Shown: positions 1-7,802 of the stretch, piece by piece
Position numbering within the stretch: position 1 is the stretch's first letter
How the letters are laid out: every line of letters starts with the position of its first letter
Assembly: GCF_900099965.1 (NCBI RefSeq)
Contig: NZ_FNDJ01000013.1
Coordinates: 290,721 to 354,720 of the forward strand
Direction: 5' to 3'
From: Nonomuraea jiangxiensis
GTDB taxonomy: Bacteria > Actinomycetota > Actinomycetes > Streptosporangiales > Streptosporangiaceae
DNA length: 64,000 nt
Translations under genes and position numbers: made by a program
The notes under the pieces: generated by a model
The model's database searches: none
What the model saw: the letters and a program-made list of their open reading frames with translations, nothing else
Told to the model about the DNA's origin: nothing

Positions 1-216
1 GGATGGCGCTGAGGGCGAGCGGATCGCGGTGACCAGCAGCAGGTGCGGACACGAGCGAGGCGCAACACCAGTGTTGGTCACGGCTCCTGTTGCCGGTCCG
101 ATTGCCGCTCCCGCCATGGCTGCTCCCGCCATCGCCACACCCCCGGTTGATGCGTCCTCTGGCGGCTGCCCCTCTCACTGCCCGCCGCCCTTGGTGCGCT
201 GCCCGCTACTCCTGTT

Positions 217-314
217 GCCGCGTCACCCCTGCCGCGTCACCCCTGCCGCGTCACCCCTGCCGCGTCACCCCTGCCGCGTCACCCCTGCCGCGTCACCCCT
301 GCCGCGTCACCCCT
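217..314. repeat. Seven tandem copies of a 14-bp unit
   Basis: The unit GCCGCGTCACCCCT is repeated head to tail seven times without visible mismatch, beyond the 3' end of parB and just before a parS site. Fourteen is not a multiple of three and no credible reading frame covers it, so it is a non-coding minisatellite. Its role is unknown; copy number probably varies between strains. Confidence 0.9.
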
Positions 315-351
315 GCTGTGTTGAGGGCCCGGCGGACGGCGGGCTGGGGGT

Positions 352-367
352 TGTTTCACGTGAAACA
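352..367. promoter_or_regulatory. parS centromere site 1
   Basis: TGTTTCACGTGAAACA is the exact 16-bp palindromic parS consensus bound by chromosomal ParB. It lies 45 bp beyond the parB stop codon. ParB loads here, spreads and is moved by ParA, organising the origin region during segregation. Confidence 0.95.
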
Positions 368-411
368 AGGAGCGAAAACTGGTGGGACAGGGAACCAGAA
401 ACTTGGGTCGG

Positions 412-1371
412 TCAGTCTTCGGCTTCTCGCATGACGCGGACGGCTTCGGGGGCCATGGCGCCGATGATGCGCTCCAGGTCGTCGATCGTGGCGAACTCCA
501 CCACGATCCGGCCCTTGCGGCGGCCCAGGTCGACTTTGACCTTGGTTTCGAAGTGGTCCGAGAGACGGTCGGCCAGGTGGGTCAGGCCGGGGGCGGTGGG
601 CCTGGGCGGCTGGCGTTCGCGAGTGGCCTTCTGGGCCGCCTTCGCGCTGCCCATGGCGACGATCTCCTCTACCGCGCGTACCGAGAGGAGCTCCGCCACG
701 ATCCGCTTGGCCAGTTCGATCTGTTCTTCGGCAGAGTTGAGGCCGAGGAGAGCTCGGGCGTGACCGGCGCTGATGACGCTGGCGGCGACCTTACGCTGAA
801 CTTCGGGCGGGAGGTGCAGGAGGCGGAGGGTGTTGGTGATGTGCGAGCGAGAGCGGCCGACCTTCTCCGCCAACTGTTCGTGGGTCGCCTGGAAGTCGTC
901 AAGGAGTTGCTGGTATGCGGCGGCCTCTTCAATGGCGTTCAGCTGCTCACGCTGAAGGTTCTCAATGAGCGCATCTCTGAGGAGATCGGTGTCCTGGGTG
1001 TTGCGGACAATCGTGGGCACCGGGTCCAGGCCAACCTGCTTGCATGCTCGCCAGCGCCGCTCCCCCATGACCAACTCATACCGGCCTCCGCCTACCGGCC
1101 GCACAACGATCGGTTGCAGCAGGCCGACCTCGCGAATGGACGCCGCCAACTCCTCCAACCGCTCCCCATCGAACACGTCACGCGGCTGGCGCGGGTTCGG
1201 AACGATCGCCTCCAGGGCGACCTCCTTGAAGTACGCTCCCGCGATCGGCCGCGGGCCCGCATCCCCTGTTGAACCGTTCGCGGGGGCCACCGCTCCCGTA
1301 CCGTCAACAATGGGACCGGTCGGGATGAGCGCCCCGAGTCCCTTGCCCAATCCCCGCCGCTGCTGACTCAC
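412..1371 (-). CDS. parB: Chromosome partitioning protein ParB
   Basis: 319 aa, a usual length for actinobacterial ParB. The N-terminus (RRGLGKGLGALI) is the ParA-contacting segment typical of the family. The CTP-binding ParB/Srx domain follows, with GERRWRAC (box II) and ENLQREQLNAIEEA. The central helix-turn-helix (LAEKVGRSRSHITNTLRLL) reads parS, and the C-terminal 50 residues form the dimerisation region. ParB clamps on parS and with ParA segregates origins. It starts with ATG at 1371. Its ParA partner is on the same strand, but about 1.1 kb separates the two genes, which is wider than the near-contiguous parAB of most actinomycetes. Confidence 0.97.
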   Translation of the reverse strand: MSQQRRGLGKGLGALIPTGPIVDGTGAVAPANGSTGDAGPRPIAGAYFKEVALEAIVPNPRQPRDVFDGERLEELAASIREVGLLQPIVVRPVGGGRYELVMGERRWRACKQVGLDPVPTIVRNTQDTDLLRDALIENLQREQLNAIEEAAAYQQLLDDFQATHEQLAEKVGRSRSHITNTLRLLHLPPEVQRKVAASVISAGHARALLGLNSAEEQIELAKRIVAELLSVRAVEEIVAMGSAKAAQKATRERQPPRPTAPGLTHLADRLSDHFETKVKVDLGRRKGRIVVEFATIDDLERIIGAMAPEAVRVMREAED

Positions 1372-2502
1372 TGCGTCTCCTCATCCAGCCGGTCGATTCC
1401 GGTCACTCCAGGAGAGGTTACCGTTGCGAGCCCGACGGAGTGCCCCCTCGCCACACACCGCCCTGTTGGATTTACACCGACACGGTCACAAACCTGCCTA
1501 ACCCGTGACCGAGCCCCACCTTGTGGCACTCCCACCCGCTCCAGCCCTTCCAGCGAATCCCCCATCTCCTTCCCACGACATCCCCACCCCCCGAGTCGCA
1601 CGACAACGCTCCCCGTCGCCCTTCCGGCGGCGCTCCACCACCACTTCACTCCCCCGGTCACCCACCCAGCTCGCAAACACTCGATCTCCAGCTCACGACT
1701 CACCGATCTCAAGCTCACGACTCTTGGTCTCCGGCTCACGCCTCTCCTCCGGCTGACAACCGACCGTTTCGCTCACAGGCTCCTGCTCCTCGGTCGCTCC
1801 TCAACCCACAACACGCCTGACTGCTGACCGCACTGGCCCGCGACGGACGCCTCGGCGCCGAAGCACATGTCCAGGGCGAGTGATCCTTGCGACACGGGGA
1901 CGGGGTTGGGTGGCAGCTTGACCCGGCGGATCGATCGGCCTGATGGCCAGCCAGGCCGGCGACGAGTCTGCTTCGGGTGCGCGGTCGGAGCGTGGAGAGG
2001 TGCGTTCCCGCCTGACGGTGGAGCGACGATCAAGCGGCACATCGCCTACCGGGCCACACGAAATCGAGCGGGCAATCCAGGAGTACCACGCCCGACCGGA
2101 CATCGCCCTTGGAGATGTGCCGTCAACGGACCCGGTTCGAGGCGCGCCAGTGGGCGTGACGGTGCGGGTGGTGGGTGGATCCTGTGGTGAAGGGCGCGCC
2201 GGCAGCCGGGCCAGGCTTGAGGGTGTGCCATCCGGAGCGCAGCAGTACGCCATGGGTGGATCCGCCATGAGCGTGCCGTCGGTGGATCAGCTGAGTGTGG
2301 AGATGGCGTCGACGTGGGGATGCGCCATGAGCGGCTTGCCTGGGTCGGGCTGACGCCGTGCCGTCAGGAGGCCCCTCCCCTGTATCGGCCTGGAGCCGGG
2401 TGATGATCGATCATGCCGCAGCGGCGGCCTGGGGCGCGGGGCGTGGTGGCGGCCGCATCACCGGTGACGCGGTTGCCCCAGGCAGCCTGCCTGAGCGATC
2501 CG
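1372..2502. other. 1.1-kb parB-parA spacer, no recognisable gene
   Basis: No reading frame here gives a protein I recognise. The open frames are proline, arginine and serine rich on both strands, as expected of noncoding high-GC DNA. The 1500-1760 part is C-rich on the + strand with loosely repeated AGCTCACGACTC words. Around 2250-2340 there are repeated GCCATGRGYG and GTGGATC words. It probably contains the promoter for parB, but no convincing -35/-10 pair was found. Confidence 0.6.
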
Positions 2503-3429
2503 TCAAGCCACCTTGGCGCGGTGGGCTATCTCGCGGGCCGCGTCCATGTACGCCATGGCGCCGCTGGACCCCGGATCGTACGTCATCACCGACTGCCCAT
2601 AACTGGGAGCCTCCGACAGTCGCACGCTCCGCGGGATGACCGTGTTGAGCACCGTGTCCCCGAAGTGCGCCCGTACCTCGTCCGCCACCTGAGAGGCCAG
2701 CCGCGTACGGCCGTCGTACATCGTCAGGACGATCGTCGACAGGTTGAGCGTCGGGTTGAGGTGAGCCTTGATCAAATCCACGTTCCGAAGGAGCTGGCCT
2801 AGGCCCTCCAGGGCGTAGTACTCGCACTGGATGGGGATCATGACCTCGTCCGCCGCCACCAGGGCGTTCACCGTCAGCAGACCGAGGGACGGCGGGCAGT
2901 CGATCACAATGTAGTCGAGCTCGATCGCCTTGTACGCGTCCAGCGCCCGTCGCAGGCGAGCCTCCCTGGCCACCAGCGAGACCAGCTCGATCTCCGCACC
3001 CGCAAGGTCGATGGTGGCCGGGGCGCAGTAGAGGTTCGGCATGTCGGGGACCTGCTTGACGATGTCGGCCATCGGCAGGTCGTCCACAAGGACTTGGTAA
3101 ACATCAGGGACGTCACCGCGGTGCTCGGTCGCAAGTGCTGTGGAGGCATTGCCCTGGGGGTCCAAGTCCACCACGAGAACACGCTGGCCGTGCATGGACA
3201 GCGCGGCAGCGATATTCACCGATGTGGTGGTCTTGCCTACGCCACCCTTCTGGTTCGCCACCGCGATCACCCTGGTCTTGGGTGGACGCGGCCAGGTGCC
3301 GTCCCCGTCGCCGGGGCTCTGGGCGGCCGTCGGGGTTGCAGATGTTTCACGTGAAACCACTGAGCTGAGCGCCTCTCGTACCAACGGCGAATCACCGGGG
3401 TTCAGGGGGGTCTGGGTCACAATGGCCAT
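2503..3429 (-). CDS. parA: Chromosome partitioning ATPase ParA
   Basis: 308 aa with the chosen ATG at 3429. The deviant Walker A motif KGGVGKTT follows a roughly 55-residue N-terminal extension; Walker A' (VLVVDLDPQGN) and Walker B (YIVIDCPPSLGLLT) follow in order. ParA dimerises on ATP, binds the nucleoid nonspecifically and moves ParB-parS complexes. The frame stays open to 3570, but the MAIVTQTP start gives a normal-length protein with a GAAAGG motif just before it. The coding sequence contains a parS site, so ParB spreading must cover this gene. Confidence 0.95.
   Translation of the reverse strand: MAIVTQTPLNPGDSPLVREALSSVVSRETSATPTAAQSPGDGDGTWPRPPKTRVIAVANQKGGVGKTTTSVNIAAALSMHGQRVLVVDLDPQGNASTALATEHRGDVPDVYQVLVDDLPMADIVKQVPDMPNLYCAPATIDLAGAEIELVSLVAREARLRRALDAYKAIELDYIVIDCPPSLGLLTVNALVAADEVMIPIQCEYYALEGLGQLLRNVDLIKAHLNPTLNLSTIVLTMYDGRTRLASQVADEVRAHFGDTVLNTVIPRSVRLSEAPSYGQSVMTYDPGSSGAMAYMDAAREIAHRAKVA
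3343..3358. promoter_or_regulatory. parS centromere site 2, inside parA
   Basis: TGTTTCACGTGAAACC matches the parS consensus at 15 of 16 positions, only the last base differing. It lies in the 5' part of parA and is translated there as part of VVSRETS. A parS within parA is common in actinobacteria. Confidence 0.9.
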
Positions 3430-3566
3430 CCTTTCAACCAGGGGTGGGCCGGTGCCGGGAATTCGCTGTCGCGACACGCCCATTTCGGGCCAGCCAACCC
3501 CGGTTGGACTCTCGGATGGACGACTGTCCGGCCAGCCAAGACCGCTTGACACGACTGGCACAGCCG

Positions 3567-4241
3567 TCACCTCCTTCGTCGCCGCCTGGCTCGCTCTGGC
3601 GCAGCGCGACCCGCTACCACCCGAACCAATGTTGCAGGCGGCTCGACCTTACCGCGCCCGACGGTCACAAGCTCGGCCGTTCGGGCCCCGCTGGCCCGCA
3701 ATTGGGACTCCGCCTCGGCCAGCTCTCCGGCGGCACGCTCCCCCTTCATGGCGATCAGCTCGCCACCCTCGCGAAGCAACGGCATCGCCCAGGTCAGAAG
3801 CCGGTCGAGCGGCGCCACCGCGCGGGCACAGGCGACGTCGAACACCCGCTCCCCCGCCAACTCCTCCGCCCGTCCCCGCACCACCTCGACGTTGTCGAGC
3901 TTGAGCGCCGCGACACACTCCTCCAGGAACACGGTACGGCGCAGCAGCGGCTCCAGGAGCGTGACCGTGACATCCTGCCGTACGATCGCCAGCACGATCC
4001 CGGGCAGCCCGGCGCCGGAACCGATGTCCACCAAGCGTACGTCCGGCGGCACCGCCTCGGCCACGACCGCGCAATTGAGCAGGTGGCGATCCCAGATCCG
4101 GGGCACCTCCCGCGGACCCAGCAGCCCTCGGACAACGCCGGGACCCGCCAGCAGCTCGGCGAACGCGCACGCGCGATCCCAAGCCTGTCCGGCGAAGACG
4201 TCCCGCGCTATGGCCGGCGGCGCCGGAAGCTCATCGCTCAC
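3567..4241 (-). CDS. rsmG: 16S rRNA (guanine-N7)-methyltransferase RsmG
   Basis: 224 aa from the GTG at 4241 (VSDELPAPP); an upstream ATG at 4328 would add a proline-rich, unconserved leader. The Rossmann SAM-binding motif VDIGSGAGLPGIVLAI is present, preceded by the RIWDRHLLNC signature. RsmG methylates N7 of a guanine in the 530 loop of 16S rRNA (G527 in E. coli); loss gives low-level streptomycin resistance. The C-terminus is a run of arginines. It sits in the conserved parA-rsmG-jag-yidC order. Confidence 0.93.
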   Translation of the reverse strand: MSDELPAPPAIARDVFAGQAWDRACAFAELLAGPGVVRGLLGPREVPRIWDRHLLNCAVVAEAVPPDVRLVDIGSGAGLPGIVLAIVRQDVTVTLLEPLLRRTVFLEECVAALKLDNVEVVRGRAEELAGERVFDVACARAVAPLDRLLTWAMPLLREGGELIAMKGERAAGELAEAESQLRASGARTAELVTVGRGKVEPPATLVRVVAGRAAPERARRRRRR

Positions 4242-5048
4242 TGGAATGGTGGACCTTTCTGGGGCTGGTGGCCCATGATCGGTGGGGCCTTTTCCACCGA
4301 TCGGCGGGGGGATCGGACGGTGTGGCACTGCTGCTGCAGCAGTAGCCGGTCGTGGGTCTCGGTGCTACCCGTTCAAGGGCCGGAACCGGCGCTCCGGGAA
4401 CGCTCCGTACCCAAGGCTAGAGGTGAGATCACAAGGGAAGAGTAGCGGGCTGGGGTGAACGGGACCTTCGAGCGCGCCGTCTTGAGGGCGGCCGTCGCCA
4501 CTCTGCGTGACCACAGGTCGGTTTCGGTCGGGGCAGATCGGCCGAATTGCCGGCGCTGGGGTGGGCTCGGTGGGCAGGCTCCTCGGTGCGGGCGGCGGGC
4601 AATGGAATGCGGGCGCCGACGGCGGGATATGGGCGTCGGCAGCGGAAGTCCTCGGCTCTGGGTCCCCTGCCCCAGAGGCTCCAGTTCCGGATCCAGGGCC
4701 GAGCTCGAATGCAAGGTCGGCGCTCGGATACAGGTCCGGAATCGGGTCCAGGGCCGGGGCTCGGATCCGGCGCCCGATGATCCCGGTCCCGGTCCCGGTC
4801 GCAGCCCCGGTCCCGGTCCCTGTCCCGGTCGCGGCTCGGCTGCTGCGGTCCGCAGAACGACCAGTCCGGTTGCGGTCCGCGGAATGCCGCTGGGGTGGCG
4901 CGGGACCGTACGGGAAAGGCATGTGGGGCTTTGGGTTGGTTAGGTGCGAAGCGGTGGACGTACAGGGATAAAAGCCGGTAAATGTGGAAACGGCCGTCCA
5001 CCGCGCGCACAGGCGGGCAGACGGCCGCGTCGGACGGCGGGACACGCC
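4242..5048. other. 0.8-kb rsmG-jag spacer with simple repeats
   Basis: No protein is recognisable on either strand; the longest open frames are low-complexity G/T/P-rich translations of repeats. From 4781 to 4831 the hexamer GGTCCC recurs with small variations. The region probably contains the rsmG promoter and whatever ends the jag transcript, but no clear hairpin or promoter stood out. Confidence 0.6.
4781..4831. repeat. Imperfect GGTCCC hexamer array
   Basis: About eight hexamers of the type GGTCCC or GGTCGC lie in tandem with two irregular joins. The array is in the rsmG-jag spacer and has no credible coding frame. It looks like a slippage-prone microsatellite. Confidence 0.75.
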
Positions 5049-5537
5049 TCAGGCCGGCAGGACCACCACGTACCGCTGGGGCTCCTCGCCCTCGGACTCG
5101 CTGCGGAGCCCGGCGGCCGCCACGGCATCGTGGACGATCTTGCGCTCGAACGGGGTCATCGGGTGCAGCGCCTTCGGCTCGCCCTGCTCCTTGACCTCGT
5201 TGGCGATCTCGGTGCCGAGCTTGGTCAGCTCGGCCCGGCGGCGCTCGCGGTAGCCCGCCACGTCGAGCATGAGCCTGGACCGCTCACCCGTCTGCCGGTG
5301 CACGGCCAGCCGGGTCAGCTCCTGCAGCGCCTCCAGGACCTCTCCCCCGGGCCCCACCAGCTCCGTGCCCTTGAGCCCCACGACGGAGACCAGGGCGCGG
5401 TCGCCCTCCACGTCCATGTCGATGTCGCCGTCGATGTCGGCGATGTCGAGAAGGCCCTCGACGTAGTCGGCAGCGATCTCGCCTTCCTGCTCTAGCGCGT
5501 TGAGATCAGGAGCCTTCTCCTGCTCGGCCTCGGTCAT
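5049..5537 (-). CDS. Jag/KhpB-family R3H and KH RNA-binding protein
   Basis: 162 aa from the ATG at 5537, which has GGAGAGG seven bases upstream; a TTG at 5561 would overlap the yidC stop but lacks such a site. The N-terminus is acidic. The KH-like segment includes VGLKGTELVGPGGEVLEALQ and the C-terminal R3H domain carries RxxxH-type residues (ERRRAELTKLG, LHPMTPFERKIVHDAV). Members bind RNA, partner with KhpA and affect envelope growth in Gram-positive bacteria. It lies 20 bp after yidC on the same strand, the usual arrangement. Confidence 0.9.
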   Translation of the reverse strand: MTEAEQEKAPDLNALEQEGEIAADYVEGLLDIADIDGDIDMDVEGDRALVSVVGLKGTELVGPGGEVLEALQELTRLAVHRQTGERSRLMLDVAGYRERRRAELTKLGTEIANEVKEQGEPKALHPMTPFERKIVHDAVAAAGLRSESEGEEPQRYVVVLPA

Positions 5538-5557
5538 GGCCGGCCTCTCCTTCGTGT

Positions 5558-6508
5558 TCAAGACTTCTTGCTGCCGGTGCGCTTGCTGCGGGACTGGCGG
5601 CTGGGCTGCTGCCTGATGATCTTAGGCTCCGGCGGGGGCGGAGGTGCCTGCTCTTCCGGGGTGGTCTTCCGGAATTTCGCCATCAGGCCAGGCTTGGGCT
5701 GGACGGGGATCACGTTGCCCTTGGCGTCGAACTGCGGCATGGGGTGCCGCGTGTAGAACCAGTGCTGCTGCCCGAGGGTCCACAGGTTGGTGGTGACCCA
5801 GTACATGATCAGGCCCAGCGGGAAGTTCAAGCTGAAGAAGGCGAACAGCGGCGAGATGTACATGAGGATCTTCTGCTGCTGCGCCATGGGGTTGTCCGGC
5901 ATCTGCGCCATGGAGCGGGTGACGCTCTGCCGGACGGTGAGGAACGTGGTCGCCGAGCTGATCGCCACGAAGATCGCCAGTACGACCTTGGTCTGGATGA
6001 CCCCGGCGTCGAACCCCTGGATCTGCGCCTCGGACATCCAGAAGTTCGCCGGCAACGGCGCGCCGAAGATGTGCGCGCTTCTGGCGCTGTCGACCAGCTC
6101 CTGCGTTATGCCGTATTTCGCATGGCCTTCAGCCATGTTGTGAAGCACGGTGAACATGGAGATGAAGATGGGGAACTGGGCGACGACGGGGAGACAGCCA
6201 CCGAGAGGGTTGGCGCCGGCTCCCTGATAGAGCGCCATGACCTCCTGGTTCATGCGCTGCTTGTCGTTCTTGTATCGTTTGCGCAGCTCTTGGACCTTGG
6301 GGGCGAGCTCCTGCATCTTCCGCGACGAGCGCATCTGCTTGAGGAAGAGCGGGAAGATCAGGATCCGCATGAGCACGGTCAGCGTGATGATCGTCAAAGC
6401 CCAGGTCAGACCGCTGTCCGGGTTGAGGACCGTGCTGTATCCAGTATGGATCCAGATGATGACATGGGCTACGGCTTCATACAGCCAGCTCAGCCAGGAC
6501 AGCTCCAC
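5558..6508 (-). CDS. yidC: Membrane protein insertase YidC
   Basis: 316 aa from the GTG at 6508 (VELSWLSWLYEAV), chosen because GGGAG lies eight bases upstream; the longer frame adds an unlike N-terminus. Five hydrophobic segments are visible. The first cytoplasmic loop has FPLFLKQMRSSRKMQEL, whose arginine corresponds to the substrate-groove arginine of the family. LGGCLPVVAQFPIFISMF is the conserved central helix. The basic tail (RQSRSKRTGSKKS) is typical of ribosome-contacting YidC. It inserts membrane proteins alone or with SecYEG. Confidence 0.95.
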   Translation of the reverse strand: MELSWLSWLYEAVAHVIIWIHTGYSTVLNPDSGLTWALTIITLTVLMRILIFPLFLKQMRSSRKMQELAPKVQELRKRYKNDKQRMNQEVMALYQGAGANPLGGCLPVVAQFPIFISMFTVLHNMAEGHAKYGITQELVDSARSAHIFGAPLPANFWMSEAQIQGFDAGVIQTKVVLAIFVAISSATTFLTVRQSVTRSMAQMPDNPMAQQQKILMYISPLFAFFSLNFPLGLIMYWVTTNLWTLGQQHWFYTRHPMPQFDAKGNVIPVQPKPGLMAKFRKTTPEEQAPPPPPEPKIIRQQPSRQSRSKRTGSKKS

Positions 6509-6512
6509 CGAG

Positions 6513-6794
6513 CTATCTCCCTTGCGTTTCGTGGGACCGGACCGGGCGTGGGGGCACCGGGTCAATACCTCCGGGATGGAATGGGTGGCACCGCCCGATG
6601 CGCCGGACAGTCAGCCATGTGCCGCGCAATGCTCCATGTACGGCAATCGCCTCGAGTCCATACGCACTGCATGACGGGTAGAAACGGCAGCGTGGACCGA
6701 GCATCGGGCTTATGAAAGCCCGGTAGAACCGGATCGGGATGATCAAAGCCTGAGCGACGAGGCTCGGCTTCACCCCTTGCGGCTGCTCCGTCAT
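6513..6794 (-). CDS. yidD: Membrane protein insertion efficiency factor YidD
   Basis: 93 aa. It has the YidD signatures RFYRAFISPMLGPRCRFYPSCSAY and GRCHPFHPGGIDPVP in order. The family is a small amphipathic membrane-associated protein that assists YidC. Its ATG overlaps the rnpA stop by four bases and its end lies 4 bp from the yidC start, so rpmH-rnpA-yidD-yidC-jag is likely one transcript. Confidence 0.95.
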   Translation of the reverse strand: MTEQPQGVKPSLVAQALIIPIRFYRAFISPMLGPRCRFYPSCSAYGLEAIAVHGALRGTWLTVRRIGRCHPFHPGGIDPVPPRPVRSHETQGR

Positions 6795-7153
6795 CTTTGT
6801 CCACCCGTCGAGGACTCGCGCCGCCTGAGCAAACGATCCAGCGCGGAATCGAGCTCGGCGGCCAGGTGCTCGAATCGCGCGGACGCGGCCGGTGGATTGG
6901 CGCGTACCACCAGCAGGCTACCTCGCGGCAGCCGGTCGAGACGGTCCCGCATCAGGTGTCGGAGCCGTCGCTTGACCTTGTTCCGGGTCACGGCGCCACC
7001 GACGGCTTTACTCACCACGAAACCCACCAAGGGTGAGTCTTCCCCCGAAATGGCGAAATGCACCACCAAGGACGGGCGGCCGGCGCGCTTGCCGCGCCTC
7101 ACCGCCGCCTCGAACTCCTCCCCGCGCCGCATGCGGGAATGACGGGACAGCAC
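6791..7153 (-). CDS. rnpA: Ribonuclease P protein component
   Basis: 120 aa with a GTG start. The RNR motif is present as VTRNKVKRRLRHLMRDRL, and FVVSKAVGGAVTRNK is the conserved core. RnpA binds the RNase P RNA and helps pre-tRNA 5' processing. It lies between rpmH and yidD, the near-universal bacterial order. Confidence 0.95.
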   Translation of the reverse strand: MLSRHSRMRRGEEFEAAVRRGKRAGRPSLVVHFAISGEDSPLVGFVVSKAVGGAVTRNKVKRRLRHLMRDRLDRLPRGSLLVVRANPPAASARFEHLAAELDSALDRLLRRRESSTGGQR

Positions 7154-7217
7154 CGTATATACGCCTAACGCCCGCCGGCAAGCTGCACCGGCGGGCCTAC
7201 TATCGGGCGCGGGACGA

Positions 7218-7355
7218 TCAGGCCGACAGCTTCTCGCGGCCCTTGCGGCGGCGAGCGGCCAGGACGGCGCGACCGGCCCGGGTGCGCATCCGCAGCCGGA
7301 AGCCGTGGGTCTTCGCGCGGCGACGGTTGTTCGGCTGGAAAGTACGCTTGCTCAC
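7218..7355 (-). CDS. rpmH: 50S ribosomal protein L34
   Basis: 45 aa, start GTG at 7355, stop at 7218. It begins MSKRTFQPNNRRRAKTHGF and ends RRKGREKLSA, the canonical L34 sequence rich in arginine and lysine. It is the first gene of the leftward rpmH-rnpA-yidD-yidC-jag run, so its promoter lies in the dnaA-facing spacer. Confidence 0.97.
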   Translation of the reverse strand: MSKRTFQPNNRRRAKTHGFRLRMRTRAGRAVLAARRRKGREKLSA

Positions 7356-7802
7356 GGGTGGGCTCCAGGCTTGATGGTGCGCCCAATAGGACGCTTAACA
7401 CACATGGATGGCCTGCCAGATGACGAGGGCACGCGAAATAGCCGTCGCGTGACAAGCCGACCGTCGTACGTTACGGGTCAGACCCGTCCCAGGTCAAACC
7501 AGACCGGTTATCCACTAATCCACAGGCGAGTTTTCCACGCCCCGGCGGGCGTCCACAGCATGTGCACCCGAGTACCACTACGCTGTGGACAACGTCTTGA
7601 ACACGGCTGTGCACATGGATACTGTCGGCCCTTCGGACCCGCCCAAACGCTGTGCACAACCTGTGGACTTCCTGTGGAGACCCTGGGTACGAAGCTCGGC
7701 CGGCGCGCTGTGGACGAAGGGCCCGTCCGTCGGGTCGGGCGGCCGCGCCATGTGGACAAACGATCGCGGGGGGCCGCGAGAGGAAGGAGGGGGAACCGCA
7801 CC
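7356..7802. other. rpmH-dnaA spacer with DnaA boxes
   Basis: Divergent promoter region for rpmH and dnaA. It contains perfect DnaA boxes (TGTGGACAA, reverse of TTGTCCACA) at 7584-7592 and 7751-7759, and many near-boxes such as TTATCCACT, TGTGCACAA and TGTGGACTT. The boxes could mediate dnaA autoregulation and contribute to the origin. A purine-rich ribosome site (GGAAGGAGGG) lies just before the dnaA ATG. Confidence 0.8.

Noticed and set aside
1801..2268. 155-codon minus-strand open frame in the parB-parA spacer
   Set aside because: Composition is dominated by Arg, Pro, Ser and Thr, overlaps equally long frames on the other strand, has no ribosome site and resembles no protein.
4365..5045. 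226-codon minus-strand open frame between rsmG and jag
   Set aside because: It translates the hexamer repeats as alternating Gly-Thr and has no conserved motif; an equally long + frame overlaps it. Treated as noncoding.
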